64,000 bases of DNA from contig JAQGDQ010000773.1 of the NCBI GenBank assembly GCA_030141605.1, forward strand, positions 1-64,000. Direction: 5' to 3'. This document shows, piece after piece, positions 35,435 through 50,400 of this stretch (its first letter is position 1; each line of letters begins with the position of its first letter). The stretch is from Tubiluchus corallicola (Eukaryota > Priapulida > Priapulimorpha > Priapulimorphida > Tubiluchidae). The translations under genes and the position numbers were made by a program. The notes beneath the pieces were generated by a model. It made no database searches and had not been told where the DNA came from. It saw nothing but the letters and a program-made list of their open reading frames with translations.

Positions 35435-38400
35435 CTGTAAAGTAGATAAGAAGTTTATGAATGAAACATATCAGATTATTCAGTTTTCATATCACTATTC
35501 CTAGCCACAAGCTCAAGCTCACTTGCTGCTACGTCGAAATTCATTTTCCGTCATTCGCCATCAGATATTGCCATATGAGAAGTAAATGTGTTTAGTATAA
35601 ATGAAACATTGAATTCACTAAATTGTCAACATTTGCTACTTGACACTAATTTCACAAACGGCTTTGAAAACCAAAAACCAAAATTAAATTACAAAAACAA
35701 AAAATATTAAAAAGTTTGTATATGTAACTAACACTGATCATTTCACATAATTATGATTCTCTGTATTAAAGCAACTTGACAGTAGCAAATAACAACCTGT
35801 AAGAATCTCCATGGCATCTTTGTCAAATCACCATAAGAAAACCCCCTGCATGGCCAATTTAAATAGATTTTCCCATTAAGGCATTGTTAGACAATCTAAT
35901 TCTGACAATGCTTTGAACAGTGACCACTGGCATTGAGGCATTGTTAAACAATCTAATTCTGACAATGCTTTGAACAGTGACTACTCGCATTAAGGCATTG
36001 TTAGACAATCTAATTCTGACAATGCTTTGAACAATGACCACTCCCTGTGGAAATTACGAATCTAAAATTGTAAATATGGCTACAAGTTTAAAACAAATCT
36101 GATTTAAAAGTTTGCAGCAGAATTATAAGATTTCAAGTTAGTTCACTACAAATTAGCCTAAACTACGTTATAAGTTTTAATGTTGCTGCGAAAAATAAAA
36201 CTAGTGAAAAGGCAAGGCAAAAAACAACAGAAACCAAGTTTCCCAGGCATAAGAATGCTAATATGAAATGAAACACGTGTCCAAGTGATGCAAAATAATG
36301 ACTAATCATCATGAAACTCACGTGCAACTCTGAATTAATGGCTCACTCTACCGTGCATCAAACAAAACAAACCTAACCGTGCCTAGGAAACCGATTGCGC
36401 CATTGCTTATTGCCCTGACCTTGCAGGCGGAGCCACCAGTCTACTGACGTCTGCCCTGACTCACTTTCGGTGCCGCAGATCTTTGCGGTGGCTTTGGCGG
36501 CGTCGCATTCGGCTGTCGCGTGTTGGGAACGGTGCCGTCTCGCCCAGCAGTTCTTACTACCTCGGCATCGGGTGGCAATTCTTGGAGAAAATTGGAAGGT
36601 ACAAGGCCACGAATACCATTGCTTTCACCCATAAAGAAGCCATCGTCATCCATGTCTCCATAGACGTACAGTATGTCTCCTGTTCTAAATGATAACTCGA
36701 CCTGTAACGAAAAACAAACAACAAATAAATTGTAGAACATAAAATTACAATGCACCAGGAACAGAGATAATTCTTAACCAGTGTTTTCAATTACATGAGT
36801 GGATCAGTTGCCTATAGACTGCTAAACTCACTTGAACCCTTGCTTGCGAGGATTTTAAATTTCGAAAGATGCCCTGCTTAGTGCAGCATGGTTCTACTTT
36901 ACTTAAGACTTTGTATAACATTACTTGTAATTGTAATTTTATTTTTTCCTAGATAATCTTGTACTTTTTTTATAATTTTAATGTGAACTATACGTTCCAA
37001 ATAAATGATATAATATATATATTACTTGAAAATATTATCTGTAATAATCACAAACTGTTCAGTAATTTGTAAAAAAGGTGTAACACTCGTTTGTAAACTA
37101 TAGATTCATTATGATTATGATTTTGGATTTTGCATAAACATACAAATCATGTCCCAAGTCTAATTATCGCTTTTATAAACTCATTTTATAAAAAAAAACT
37201 TTATTTCAACTAGTAAACACATCTAAATTCAGATTAACGCAGTTCTGATCACTAAATCTTTGCATGATGACCGTGACCAGCAAAAGTAGAACACAGTGAG
37301 GCACAAATATATATAATGCATTTCCTTATGGAGAAAATTATCAAAGTTTCCAATGACAAGAAAGATAAGTTGTTTTCAAAAAACTTTCATTTGTCCACAT
37401 TTCATAAATTAAAAAAAAGCAAAAATAAATATGCAATGGAAGTTGACAACAACCTGTATGCGGGATGTTTCATAAAAATCACAATTTACCTGGTCTTGCT
37501 GAGTTAATTACATACCTCGGCATCAACATTCGGTGACAGCTCGTTGGGATCGTAATCATACAGTGCCACCATGCGGCGTATTTTTACATTACCCTGACTC
37601 CGACTATCCTTTAAACCAGTGCCTTCAAATAACAAATAGTATCTCATTTCTTTTTCTTCTTCGCACAACACTTGGTAATTCTCAGCTGCAAAGTTTGCAC
37701 AACTAATACAGCATATGTAAACACAATTTAAGTTAATAACCTTAAGCGCTCACACTATGGCAGTGGCGGCTCGTGTATAGGTCCCCTATTAGACCTCTTT
37801 ATAGGAACTGTGGAACGGCAGCACCCCCTATTTTTCCTCAATATTATCAATAATGTTCAATATAATAAGTCTTTTTTCTTTAGTTCTTTCTTTGTACTTG
37901 TACGGAACCAGAGCGCGTGAGGGTAGTACTGTTTGCTTCACAGCCCAACACAGTGGTGTTCAGCTGTTGTGCACATGCGGCCATGCTCACATGTATGAGA
38001 TAACACGTTGTATGCTGCACTGCTAGCATCTGCTGCTAGGTAGATTAAGAACTGTCGCTCACACAGTTTGTTATCAGTTGTCACGTGCTTAAAAACTGTG
38101 TACCAGCATATTCTTGAACTGCGGCAATATAAGTTATTCGTAAACAAAAACTTTTTGTTTAGAATGTTATGTACAAATTGTTGTATGTTTGTTAGTTTAA
38201 AATTACAATTACAAATTGCAACATGAAAATTACATATGTTTGTTTCGTTTTACACAGTATTAAAACAATGGCTAAACATTTGGGGGTTTGTCTGAAGCAG
38301 AACCCCACTAATTTTAACTATGGCCTGCCACTACACAGAGTTACTATTGCACATGCATATGTTGTTTTACAATTGGGCAAATGACAAATGACTGTTAGTC

Positions 38401-41400
38401 AGAATATGTATTTATTAAACTTTTCATTGTTCACGTTTTGCACAGGAAGATTCTGTCTCTGTCACTCAAATGGGAAATTTCTCTTCATTGAAATTTCCAG
38501 GTTTTCTTATGCTTGGAAAAACGTAAAATTAATAAAATGCCAAATCTGTTACATACCATCGAAACTGTTTTCGAGTATTTTAATAAAGAATTAACAAATA
38601 GGTGTAAAGCATAAGAAAACACTCTTCATAAATAAAGCTTAAAAAATTCATCTGGAAATTTTATATCAGTTACAAGCTGTTTTACTGTATCCAGATTGCA
38701 GAACTTGAGTTAGCAGCATAACGCTGTATAAAACTTGTAAATTTAAACTGCCGTGATGACAGTTAGGCGGAGCCATTTTGACAATCAGTAACTCATTTGA
38801 AATAAGTTTAGCGAACACTGAATGAAGTCTAAAAAATAATCAGAACATTTATAACACACATTTCCCTAACTAAGCAAACGTTTAAATTACTTCATATTGT
38901 CAGTAACGCCAATTGTGGTGAATCGGTGATGCACTCTGGGATGGCAACGCAGTACCGCAGCACGAATAATTCAATTTATTAAAAATTTTCTTTTCTAATT
39001 ACATAAGTCTTTCAAACAGGTGAGCTTAATATTAAGTAATATAACTTTGTGCGGAAACTCTTTTGGGACACACTTTAAATTTGCATTTCTTCTCCTTTAA
39101 TGTACGAGTAATTCATATTTAACAAGCATGTAAACAACTAGAACAAGCAAACTATTCAGTGTATTAAAACACCTTCCCTCCCTACATTTACATTATATAT
39201 GTATACAAACTACTTACCCTTTCCTCTTCGTGTTGGTTTCATTTCTGCCTCACTAGATGGAGCAGCATCTGCGCCTGATGGCTTGCTGCTTTCGCTTAAC
39301 AGTTCGGCGGCTACATCAGCATCGTCTACCTGCACTTCGGACACCATGTTACACGGTATTAATCCAACTTGTCCACCTGTCTCGCCACGATAAAATCCGT
39401 CCTCATCTTTATCGCCGAGTACCTATTCAAAATCAAATACTGAATCCAACACTCTGCCACAATCCAACATCAGCAGTGGAGGGCTAATTTTCAATAGTTG
39501 TGGCAAGACTGGAAATAACATAATTGCCAAGAATAGTCTTTTAAGATGAGACACTAGACTGGCACACCATGCTGAAAAGTTAACATAACAGTCACCTATC
39601 CGCTTACTAACCAAGCCCCATGTTGTTCAATGTCATGCTCTGACCACTCAACTATTTCATTTGCCTAATATATACCTGCTTAGAATAAATTGGGATTTAC
39701 GTCACATAATGGGTGACTATTTTGCACCTTTACCAATTGTCCAGCTTTAAACATCTTGAAATGCATTTTGTACCTTTATCAATTGTCCATCTTTAAACAC
39801 ATTGAAATGCATTTTGTACCTTTATCAATTGTCTAGCTTATTGAAATGCATTTTGCACCTTTATCAATTGTTCAGCTTTAAACATACTGAAATGCATTTT
39901 GTACCTTTATCAATTGTTCAGCTTTAAACATATTGAAATGCATTTTGTACCTTTATCAATTGTCCAGCTTTAAACACGTTGAAATGCATTTTGCACCTTT
40001 ATCAATTGTCCAGCTTTAAACATATTGAAATGCATTTTGTACCTTTATCAATTGTCCATCTTTAAACATATTGAAATGCATTTTGTACCTTTATCAATTG
40101 TCCAGCTTTAAACATATTGAAATTCATTTTGTACCTTTATCAATTGTCCAGCTTTAAACATCTTGAAATGCATTTTGTACCTTTATCAATTGTCCAGCTT
40201 TAAACATATTGAAATGCATTTTGCACCTTTATCAATTGTCCAGCTTTAAACATATTGAAATTGATTTTGTACCTTTATCAATTGTCCAGCTTTAAACGTA
40301 TTGAAATGCATTTTGTACCTTTATCAATTGTCCAGCTTTAAACATTAACTCCTCGCTGCACGCATCTGGATTTGGTGACATGACTTTTGGATCATAATCA
40401 AAAAGCGCAACAAACATCCTGACGCTACTCATCGAATCTTTGCGCTGCGGTTGTGTTTGGTCAACCGAACTTCGATGACCGGGCGTCTTCGGCATTTCAC
40501 GTCTTCCTTCGGTTTGTCTGCCAATTCGTGAACACTTTTTATATTCCACTTGTACGTTTGAAATGAGTGAACCACAAAGAACAAGACAATTATGTAACAT
40601 TTTATTTTAAAACTGCCTGATTAAAGTCAATTATGGTTATGATATACTTGTTCATAGCACAACTCAACATACGGTAGAATCCCAAATGCAACAGGCTTAT
40701 TTAAAGGAAGACAAGATGATTTTTCATATACTACCCTATTTTCAACGATAAAAAGTATACATTTTAGCACAATTAATACTGCAAAAGCATTTCTAATAAT
40801 TAAACAATAGATTAAAATCTTAGTTAACGGTGGGCGAGCCCAACTATTGGTGACATCACAAATAAACATAATTTAAAACAGTAAAAGTATTCCATGAGCA
40901 TGTTTCACAAAAGTGTTGTACAAAAACTAGGCAAGTTTTAAAATAAAAATTCAAATTTCAAATTTACCGCTGTGCTCACGCATGAGCTGTCGAACGTGCA
41001 TAGTTCGTCACAAACTAACACATCTGAATTGAAAGGTACAGCACCTGTTTTTGTGCAACACTTTCCGAAATGCAGGCGCTAGTGCCCGTCTAGCTAGCGA
41101 ATGGCAGAATGCATGTAACAGCTAAGAACTAGTGGCGTGAATGCGAAATTGTGTTTGTGTGGTAATAATTCTTTTACGTAAGTCGTTTTTGAAAAAAAAA
41201 TAGTATGTTTCGTTTCAATATTTTAAAGAGTGGATAGTATTGAGCTACAGTTTATTTAACATTGAGTCCAGTTTTGCTTTAACATTGAAGTGTGTTGTAA
41301 CACTTCATACATAAATTTAGCACCAACAAAACAAATGATGTAATCTTTTACAGTTATGCAAGAAATTCTCGTAGTAATTGGCAATAGCCTTTATTCTGAC

Positions 41401-44400
41401 GAAACATGAGACTCCAAGTTGCCTTATGTTTTGAAGTACGAAACAGTAGGTGAAGTCATGCAGGACCTTACTAGATTCTCTTTTTAAATTCAACTTTGCT
41501 ATTTTCGTTTCAGACATGACTAGTGTAGTCAACGTTTGAACAATAACAGGTCACTCTTACATAAATCTCACGAAAGCTGGGGTCAAGTCATCGAAAAAAT
41601 GACTGAAAGTATCACTCCGTATTTTCCACTGACATCTCACCTGTTCCCCTCCTTTGGTCTTTCACGTTCTGCATCCCGCTCCTTTTCACCTTCTCTCCGG
41701 CGCTCCTTATCTGGTCTACCGTACTGATCTGCTGCTCTTCGACTTCTGTCCTGTTCTCTGTCTCCCTCTCGATACTGCTGTCTGTAACATGAAACATAAA
41801 CTAGCATTCTAAAACACTGTACCTTTGGACCTGCATTGATTTTGATTCTATGAAAACAACAAAAATGTTTTGCTGATCAAACGTTGCTAACTTGAAAAAA
41901 TCAAACACTACTGACTTAAAGTAGGTCTAATTATTAGCTGTTGCCTTTTCACACCATAAATGTTGGCATAATAAAAATGCTACCAAGTTCTGCTCACAGA
42001 TGAAAGGCTAACTCCTTCAGGACCATACGTTTTTACTGCATTTTGCATGGGTTCATGAAAAACTGCTCTCACTAACATTATATTTGATCATTTTTGCGGG
42101 TTTCTACGCCTCGCACTAAGCACTTTGCAAAATTATATATAAAATGCATTTGCTTACCTTAGACAAATTAAAAATCGATTACTGACGAATAAATAGAAAA
42201 AAGCTTCAGTAACTATAGTGCTTGCACTGTAACAATGTACAGTATCACTTGTGCAAAATCAGCTAATGTAGAAAATTTCAATTGTCCACACACAACACAC
42301 TAATAGACTTTAGTCTCACGTCTGCTCTGTTTTTAATGAGAAATTGCTGCTAAAAGAAAAAACGACATCAGTTTGTCCTGGGCTGATCAGTTGGTTTTTC
42401 CTAGAATAGCAGCAAAACACTGCACAGCTTGGCTGTAGGAAGCAGTCGATCAATAAAATAGTGTGTACGATCACGCAAGTGTACACCAGACTAAGCTACT
42501 CAATTGGCTAAGTTGGAATGCCTGAAGAGGACGTGTTTTTCTTAATTTTATTAAATTAAATCACTTATAAATGTTTAAACAAATAGCATGATTAGACAGC
42601 CTAGACTCCTCTGAATAGAAGAGTACCTAATTTGTTATCATTTAGTTATGTCTGTACTCATACAGTAGCAGGAAAGTCATAGGTCTTATAAGACCTATGT
42701 GAATCGAATGGTACAGTCCTGAAGAAGTTAGTGACTGAATCTCAATAGAAAAGAACACACGTCAATAAAACTGCCAAGAATGAGTTGGTTTCCTCACCTC
42801 CCATCTTCGTGATCACGTTCTCTTCTGCCTCGTCCACGCTCTTCATGTCTTCTCTCGTCTCCATTTCTAGATCTGCCTGCAGACTGCGGTCGGTCATCTG
42901 TAATTCTCTCTCTCCTTCGTCCACCAGATTGGGGACGCTCGTCTAAATCTCTTTCCCTCCGCCTGCTGCCAGATGCTGGCATCTCTTCTCCATCTCTTCT
43001 CCTTCCAGAAGAGTGAGGTCTCTCTTCTAATTCTCTTTCCATTCTTCTTCCGGTAGAGTGAGGTCTGTCCTGTAGGTCTCTTTCCCTTCGTGCAGCTGAG
43101 GGCAATCGATCATCAGCTTCTCTTTGTCGTCCAGTGGAATGTGGTCTCTCTTCACCACCGCGCTCTCTTCGTCTTCCTCCAGGTTTCGACTGATCTTCTC
43201 CATTCTTAACTTTGTTGGGCAGCTGCTGTCTGTCTTTTTCCACTAGCTCCTCGTTTTCTCGCTCTCTCCTATCTGATATTCCCCTGGTTCGTCTTTCGTA
43301 CTGTTCTCTGTCACCGTACCTTTCCCTTTCGCGTCGTTCTTGTCCGCCCCTGACTTTATCGGATCGTTCCCTTGTCCGTGACTTCATAGCTTCCTCTTCC
43401 AGAACTCTTTCCCTCACTGTTGAATCTTGACCTCCTCTGCCTTCCTTGCTGCGTTCTTCTCGTCTTTCGCCTCTTCTATGCGGAGCCGATCCTTGCTGAG
43501 CTTTTCCTCGAGGTTGCCTAGCGGGAGACACGCTACTTGCTGGACTTTCCTCTTCATCTGAAAAATCGCCCGAATCACGAGTAACTGCTATCATTGGAAT
43601 GGGAACACTACCGGGATAGACTTCTTTATCACTCAAATCCTCATCTTCATCTACCATTATCTGGTCTTGATGAAGAGGAAGCTCGCCGCTCAAGGGCATT
43701 GTTTGAATTCGCTCACCATCAGGTATACCTCTGCCACTGTCTTTCACCTATAAAAACATGCCAAATAGCAAAAGTTAATAGTTATGGCAAAACTAAAAAC
43801 GTATAGCAAGAATTCTACACTAGAAAGGTGCTAACTTGAAATATGCTTATATTTTTAGAACCAAACACAATGAAACACAAGCTTACCAATCTCCTAGTGC
43901 CATCAGTTTCTCTTTGCGGCACGTGCCGTTCGTGTCTGCTACTTCGGTCGATTCCGGTCTCCATCTGCGTTCTTTTAAGCTGATCTGCATTTGGTCCAGC
44001 GCTCCCTTGTGGTGACATCGGTGATCTTCCGCTCTGCATTGTTTGGTCGCCCTGTTTACGCAACTGAGGAACTGAGACGGCGTGACTTTTACCATCCATG
44101 GATGTCCGCTGGCCTGCCATGTCTGTGTTAGAATACGAAAGTTCAAAAGTATGAAGAAAACAATTTGAATCATCATAATTGTTTTACAGGCAGTCCTCGA
44201 CTTATGATCAGAATTGGTCTGACTGTACGCCCCTACAACGTAAGACAAGCATGTACATGCACTAAGTATGGTGATACCCATGGATGACTTTATAGTAAGC
44301 GATAGTGACTCAAAGTTAATTTGTTTAATTAATACAAATTCTGGTTAGTTTTGTAAAGTTAATTAAGTACGTTGTGCTCGGGTCGTAAAGTCACACAGTC

Positions 44401-47400
44401 GTAAGTTGATGACTACCTGTACTGGTCTGCTAGTAACATCAGAAATTTCGAATTAAAACATTAAATGCATTATTACTTTCTAGCTTTTTGCGTAAAAAAG
44501 TATTACAAGTGTGACAATATGTGTATAATGTTTGACATTATGGCGATGAAGGAATGATGGTCACTAAAAAATGGCACCTCGTTAAAAAAACTATAACATG
44601 AGATATTTGATATTATTTTTTAAAAGGAACAAACTTTACTCCCTTCTCCTAAGGACTTGACAATTCACTTTGGATATAATTATTAAAGAATAACTCTCGG
44701 TAAGCGAGGACGTCAAAAGAATGTCACCTCATCAGGTAACTAGTTTTACTATGTTAATCACTCACCTGCGGGTGCTTCTTCGGAAACGAGCTTCCCCGGA
44801 GAACCCTGTCGCACGCCGTGTTGCTTTCCGTTTCCGGGAGCTTTTCCATTTTGAATTGGTGATATGCGAGTATCCTACACATAGAAAACAACAAAGAACA
44901 GTATTTACGGGACACTGATAAACACGTATAGTAGATCAAAAGAATAATTGTCACCAAATACGGATAGATGGAGGCAAGAAATTGAACCCCCTGGCGCAAA
45001 AGAAACAAAAACAAGTCACAAAATGGCAAATCATAAAAAAGGCCATTGAACTTTGAATAAAGAACACTTATTTTAACATGAGATGCAACTAAAATTCGAA
45101 GTAATCATGGCCATTAAATGACGAGGAACTTTCTCAGAAAAACTTGTCACAACGCATTTTTCCACAATTTGGTTGACCTTTGAACTTAAGAGATAAAAAG
45201 TTGAAGAAATTAAAAAAAAAACAGATCAAGCAAGGAACAATAGTTTGTTATTCTAAAATAATTAAAAAACACATTGATATAAATCTACTGGTGAAAATTT
45301 TGGAGTTTAACAGATTTATTATTTCTTGACACGTTGCTGTCTAGTTAGATGTACAGGTGGTTAATGTACTTTATGAAATTAGTTTCACAGACTAGTAATA
45401 AACGCAATATGTACTGTAGAAGATGTAATTAATCACGATGCAAGGATAACATTAAAAGTTGTAATATTAATTACAACAAATCATAAAGGATAATGAAGCT
45501 CTATAAAGTAATAACGTCACATTACCTATCATGGCTCTAGACCTGCTAGTATTAACTATTAAGAATTATCACTTTTACAACTTTGAAAGAAATCGGCAGC
45601 TTTAATTGCTGATAGGAAAGTGTTCTTTCAAGTAACCCAAATTCTACGCAATTTTATTCAAATATTCAAGAAAAACAATTTGCTATATATGCTGTATATT
45701 TGGACGATGACCTGAGAACAAAGTCATAAAACAATTGCGCCATCTGTTGGAAAAAAAATCACATTATGAAAATTTGAGGAATATTTACACTTAAAACCTG
45801 AAGCTCGTTAAACATACCTGCGACTGTGGTAATTGCCGAGGGGGTGGAAGCTTTTTAGATTCAAGAATTGTTCTGGGGGAGACGTTTCCACCCTCCGGAC
45901 CGCCACTAGCTGCTTTTCGCTGGCCGAGCGACTGCAAAGTCATGCCCTCTTTTCGGGATACCTTGGGATATGTAAACAACAGTCATGCGGGAGAAGCAAA
46001 CGGGACAAAATAATAACAACAGAATGATTATAATTTGGTTAACTAATAGGGAAATTCTAAAATAACAAGCTGTTTTAGCTACGACTGAACAATGTTAAAA
46101 AACAAACGTACAAGCTGTTAGTACAGATAAATTAAAAACAGTTACAGATTACAAGAAAGCACTATTACTTTCTTAATTAATACAATATATGTTTAGTCTA
46201 GTGATTGGCGATTTTGAAATTTTGTAATTCCATTATTATGATCTTGTTCTTGTAATTCGAAATCAAGATTAATCTTTTGTGGTAATTTTTTAGTGTTTTA
46301 ACCCCATTTTTCGAACATTGCAACTGAAATACAGTCGACCCTCGTTAAACCGGACCCCGTTAGCCCGGATATCGGATAAGATGGACGTCATCCGTGGTAA
46401 AAGAAACCGACCGATTTCCGTCCGAGCCCGAACGCTAAACACAACACGGCCTACTAACTGTACAATAATTTCTTTATCCTCACAGGTTAACTATTTTAAT
46501 GTAACATACAGTATAGTATATAGTTCACAGTATATAGTGCAATGTATATAGGTCTTATTAAGGTGATTATATCTGTATAATATAGACCATATATAGGCAT
46601 ATCGGATAAATCGGACAATCGGCTAAACCGGACCAACAGTTCGGTTTAACGAGGGTTGACTGTATAGCCTATAAACTTCTTTATGGCTTTCGTCGTTGTC
46701 TGCCATTTTCATACTCGCGAACTATTTTTACAGAGCACGTACATTCATTAACTATTCTATCACGATGTCAACTACACACGTCACGTGAAAGCGAATAAGA
46801 AGCCCCAGTTTGCAACACTGTGGTTTGCAATTGTGTGCATTATGTAAGCTGAGAAAAACGAAGAAAAAAATGCAAGAATTGTGCTAAAACACTGCCTTTT
46901 AGTCAGTGTGTAACACGTATATTTTGCCCTTGATTAACCTTCATTAACTGAATTACTGTTCAATTGACGATTACATTGATTTATACATGGTTATAATCTG
47001 GATTAATTCAATTAGTCTATTAATCGCCCATCACTAATGTTTACATGCTCTGCACTATACATTACTTAAAAAGATGATAATGCAGCAAAAGTGCAATAAT
47101 AAGAACAGGGATAAGAATTGTAGATAAAAATGACATATGTATGATAAGTATGAATAGTATAAAGCTACTATATAGCTCATCTCAAACTAATAAGTATAGT
47201 TTCAAAAACAGACAAAGTTAGTGCAGAAATATCAGAAGAGTTGAAGTTGTACTAACACACAACAAGAAACACAACAGGAATCGGGTAACACCAGTTATGT
47301 CCATTGTCCATTTTTCCGCAAGGGCAAAACAATGGAAATTTAATGGCCAGACAACCTAGCCGACTGAGCAACTATTTTCACAAACGTCTGACTATCATGT

Positions 47401-50400
47401 CACCACTAACTGTTAGGTGAGCTCTGTACTCTTTGGCGCTGTTTCAGACCTTGGCGGGTCTTAACAGAGTTCTGGATAGTTTAGTCAAAAAACTATCTGT
47501 AAACTATGCTATTAAAACGCTGTTTGGCACTGCGGTTTACAAAACTGTAGGAAACCAAGAAGAAATTACAGCAGCTAGCAAAGTCTCAGCTTATGGTAAA
47601 GTAAAAAAGAATCAGAAATTACAATAGTACAGTTACAAGTTTCATTGTTGTGCCTGATTAACTTGCTGGCCATACAGAAATTTCACTTTTTTACACAATA
47701 TTTGTTAATTTTGTTACAATGAGTATTTGCAGGTAAAAACAGCCAGCAGATCTATTAAGAAGGGTTCTTAAGTTTTGTAATGATCATATTTTTGTGTCAG
47801 GATCATTTTTGGGTTTCGTGCGTTTTCGGAAAATTTATTAAGTGTTTTATGCTGTTTTGTTTAGTAAATGAAGCCTTTTTCACGGGACCCCAGCAGATTT
47901 TTCTCAAAAGTTAAATTATTTGCTTACTTAAACAAAAACAGCCAACATCTTCAAATAGCTAATAAAAAATCCAAACGAAACATGTTATTTATGCAAATGA
48001 TGGATGTAAACTTATTGTGCGCTAATGATATTTGTAAATAAATTGTGTAAAATTCCACGCAGCAGCAAGTCATAGCACAGCTGGAACAATAGGTTGCCAT
48101 GGTGTTTGTAACACGCAGCTGCTATGTTCATTGTCCTGCTGTATCTTCTAATATCACACTGCCAGAATGGGCATTGCTAAAGTTGGCGTTGCTATGGTGA
48201 CTGAGCAATTTTTTGTCTGCCATCTAGGGTCGAGTTAAAGAAACAATGCAAAGTGTGTAATTGCACTATTTGCAGTCGTATGAATTCTTAAAAGGCTTAC
48301 TGACAGGTGAACAGCAAAATTTGACAACAACAAAATTCTATAGTATAGAAGCCTAATAGTTGTATTACGTGAAAACAGTTGTGTTGCACAAAAACAGTTG
48401 AGCAAGAAATAAATAAAAATAGCGTATAGTGTATACTATCGGGAAACTGAATACTCTGCAAAAATTACAGCAATAATGAGCTTACAAGACTGTGGAATGA
48501 GATGTATCAAACTAGCTAGGTGTACTGACCAAATTCTTTCAACAAGCTTTCCAATATCAACATCATAGACCGTGCATTTATGTAAACATACCTGCAAAAT
48601 ACTCTGCGCAGAGATCCGTGCTCGGTGATCATGACTGTACTCGGGCATTTCTTCCTCTTGTTCCTCGGCAATGTCCGACAGTTCGGAACGGTCACTGCTG
48701 TCCGTGTTATAATCGTCCGGTCGGAATGGCCGTATTTTGGCCTCTGCTGAAGTAGCATCATCAGAAGTGTCGTCACTACTGGTGGAAAACATGCCTGGAA
48801 TTGTCTAAAAGCAACAGCACAAATCACAATTACCATTTAGACAGTTAAACATGCCTGACACAAAGCTTTTTATGACAAAGTCGCTCAATTAAAGTGAAAA
48901 ACAGCAAAGAAAAAGCCTAAATCGCTCTATAAAAAAATTGAGACTTTTTGCTTAGCTTACCGGAACAGGTCCTGGCTTGATTGGACTGTTGATACAAGTT
49001 TCAGGCAATGTTGTACCAAGTGGAAGCACTGATTGCGCATGAGGTAAAGGTGCAGCTTTTGAATCTGAAGACTGAGTTTCGTATGACAAGGTCCGTACGG
49101 TTAATGTGTGAGGGGCCATTCCACGAAACTGAGCTTTGTCAATAAGAACGTGATCAGCTAAAAAACAAATAGTATTAGCAAACAAAAAACAAAACAAAAC
49201 AAAACAAAAAACAAACAAAACAAACAAAAAACAAAAAAACAAAAAAAAAAACAAAACAAAACAAAACAAAAAACAACAAAACAAAAAACAAAACAAACAA
49301 AACAAAAAACAATTAATCAATAACAATTAGTATCATAGAAAACTTGATTAATCAAAAAAAACAAACAAAACAAACAAAAAACAAACAAAACAAAAACAAA
49401 AAACAAAACAAAACAAAACAAAAAACAAAAAAACAAACAAAAAACAAAACATAACAATTAGTATCATAGAAAACTTGATTAATCAATAACAATTAGTATC
49501 ATAGAAAACTTGATTAATCAGTAACAATTAGTATCATAGAAAACTTATTAATCAATAACAATTAGTATCATAGAAAACTTATCATAGAAAACTTAATTAA
49601 TCAATAGCAATTAGTATCACAGAAAACTTAATTAATCAATAACAATTAGTATCATAGAAAACTTGATTAATCAATAACAATTAGTGTCATAGAAAACTTG
49701 ATTAATTAATAACAATTAATATAATAGAAAACTTAATTAATCAATAACAATTAGTATCATAGAAAACTTAATTATTTAATAACAATTAGTATCATAGAAA
49801 ACTTAATTAATCAGTAACAATTAGTATCATAGAAAACTTAATTAATCAGTAACAATTAGTATCATAGAAAACTTAATTAATCAATAACAATTAGTATCAT
49901 AGAAAACTTGATTAATCAATAACAATTAGTATCATAGAAAACTTGATTAATCAATAACAATTAGTATCATAGAAAACTTGATTAATCAATAACAATTAAT
50001 ATCATAGAAAACTTAATTAATCAATAACAATTACTATCATAGAAAACTTAATTATTTAATAACAATTGGTATCATAGAAAACTTAATTAATCAGTAACAA
50101 TTAGTATCATAGAAAACTTGATTAATCAATAACAATTAGTATCATAGAAAACTTGATTAATCAGTAACAATTAGTATCATAGAAAACTTGATTAATCAAT
50201 AACAATTAGTATCATAGAAAACTTGATTAATCAGTAACAATTAGTATCATAGAAAACTTGATTAATCAATAACAATTAGTATCATAGAAAACTTGATTAA
50301 TCAATAACAATTAGTATCATAGAAAACTTAATTAATCAATAACACTTAGTATCATAGAAAACTTGATTAATCAATAACAATTGGTATCATAGAAAACTTG

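Noticed and set aside
47433-47627. 64-codon ORF starting [15 protein letters not shown]
   Set aside because: Isolated, no recognised domain, inside a RIM-BP intron on the opposite strand; consistent with chance.
48952-49326. Hydrophobic Phe/Leu/Cys-rich N-terminal extension resembling membrane segments
   Set aside because: It is the T-rich intronic tract before the acceptor at 49158; only 48961-49157 is coding.
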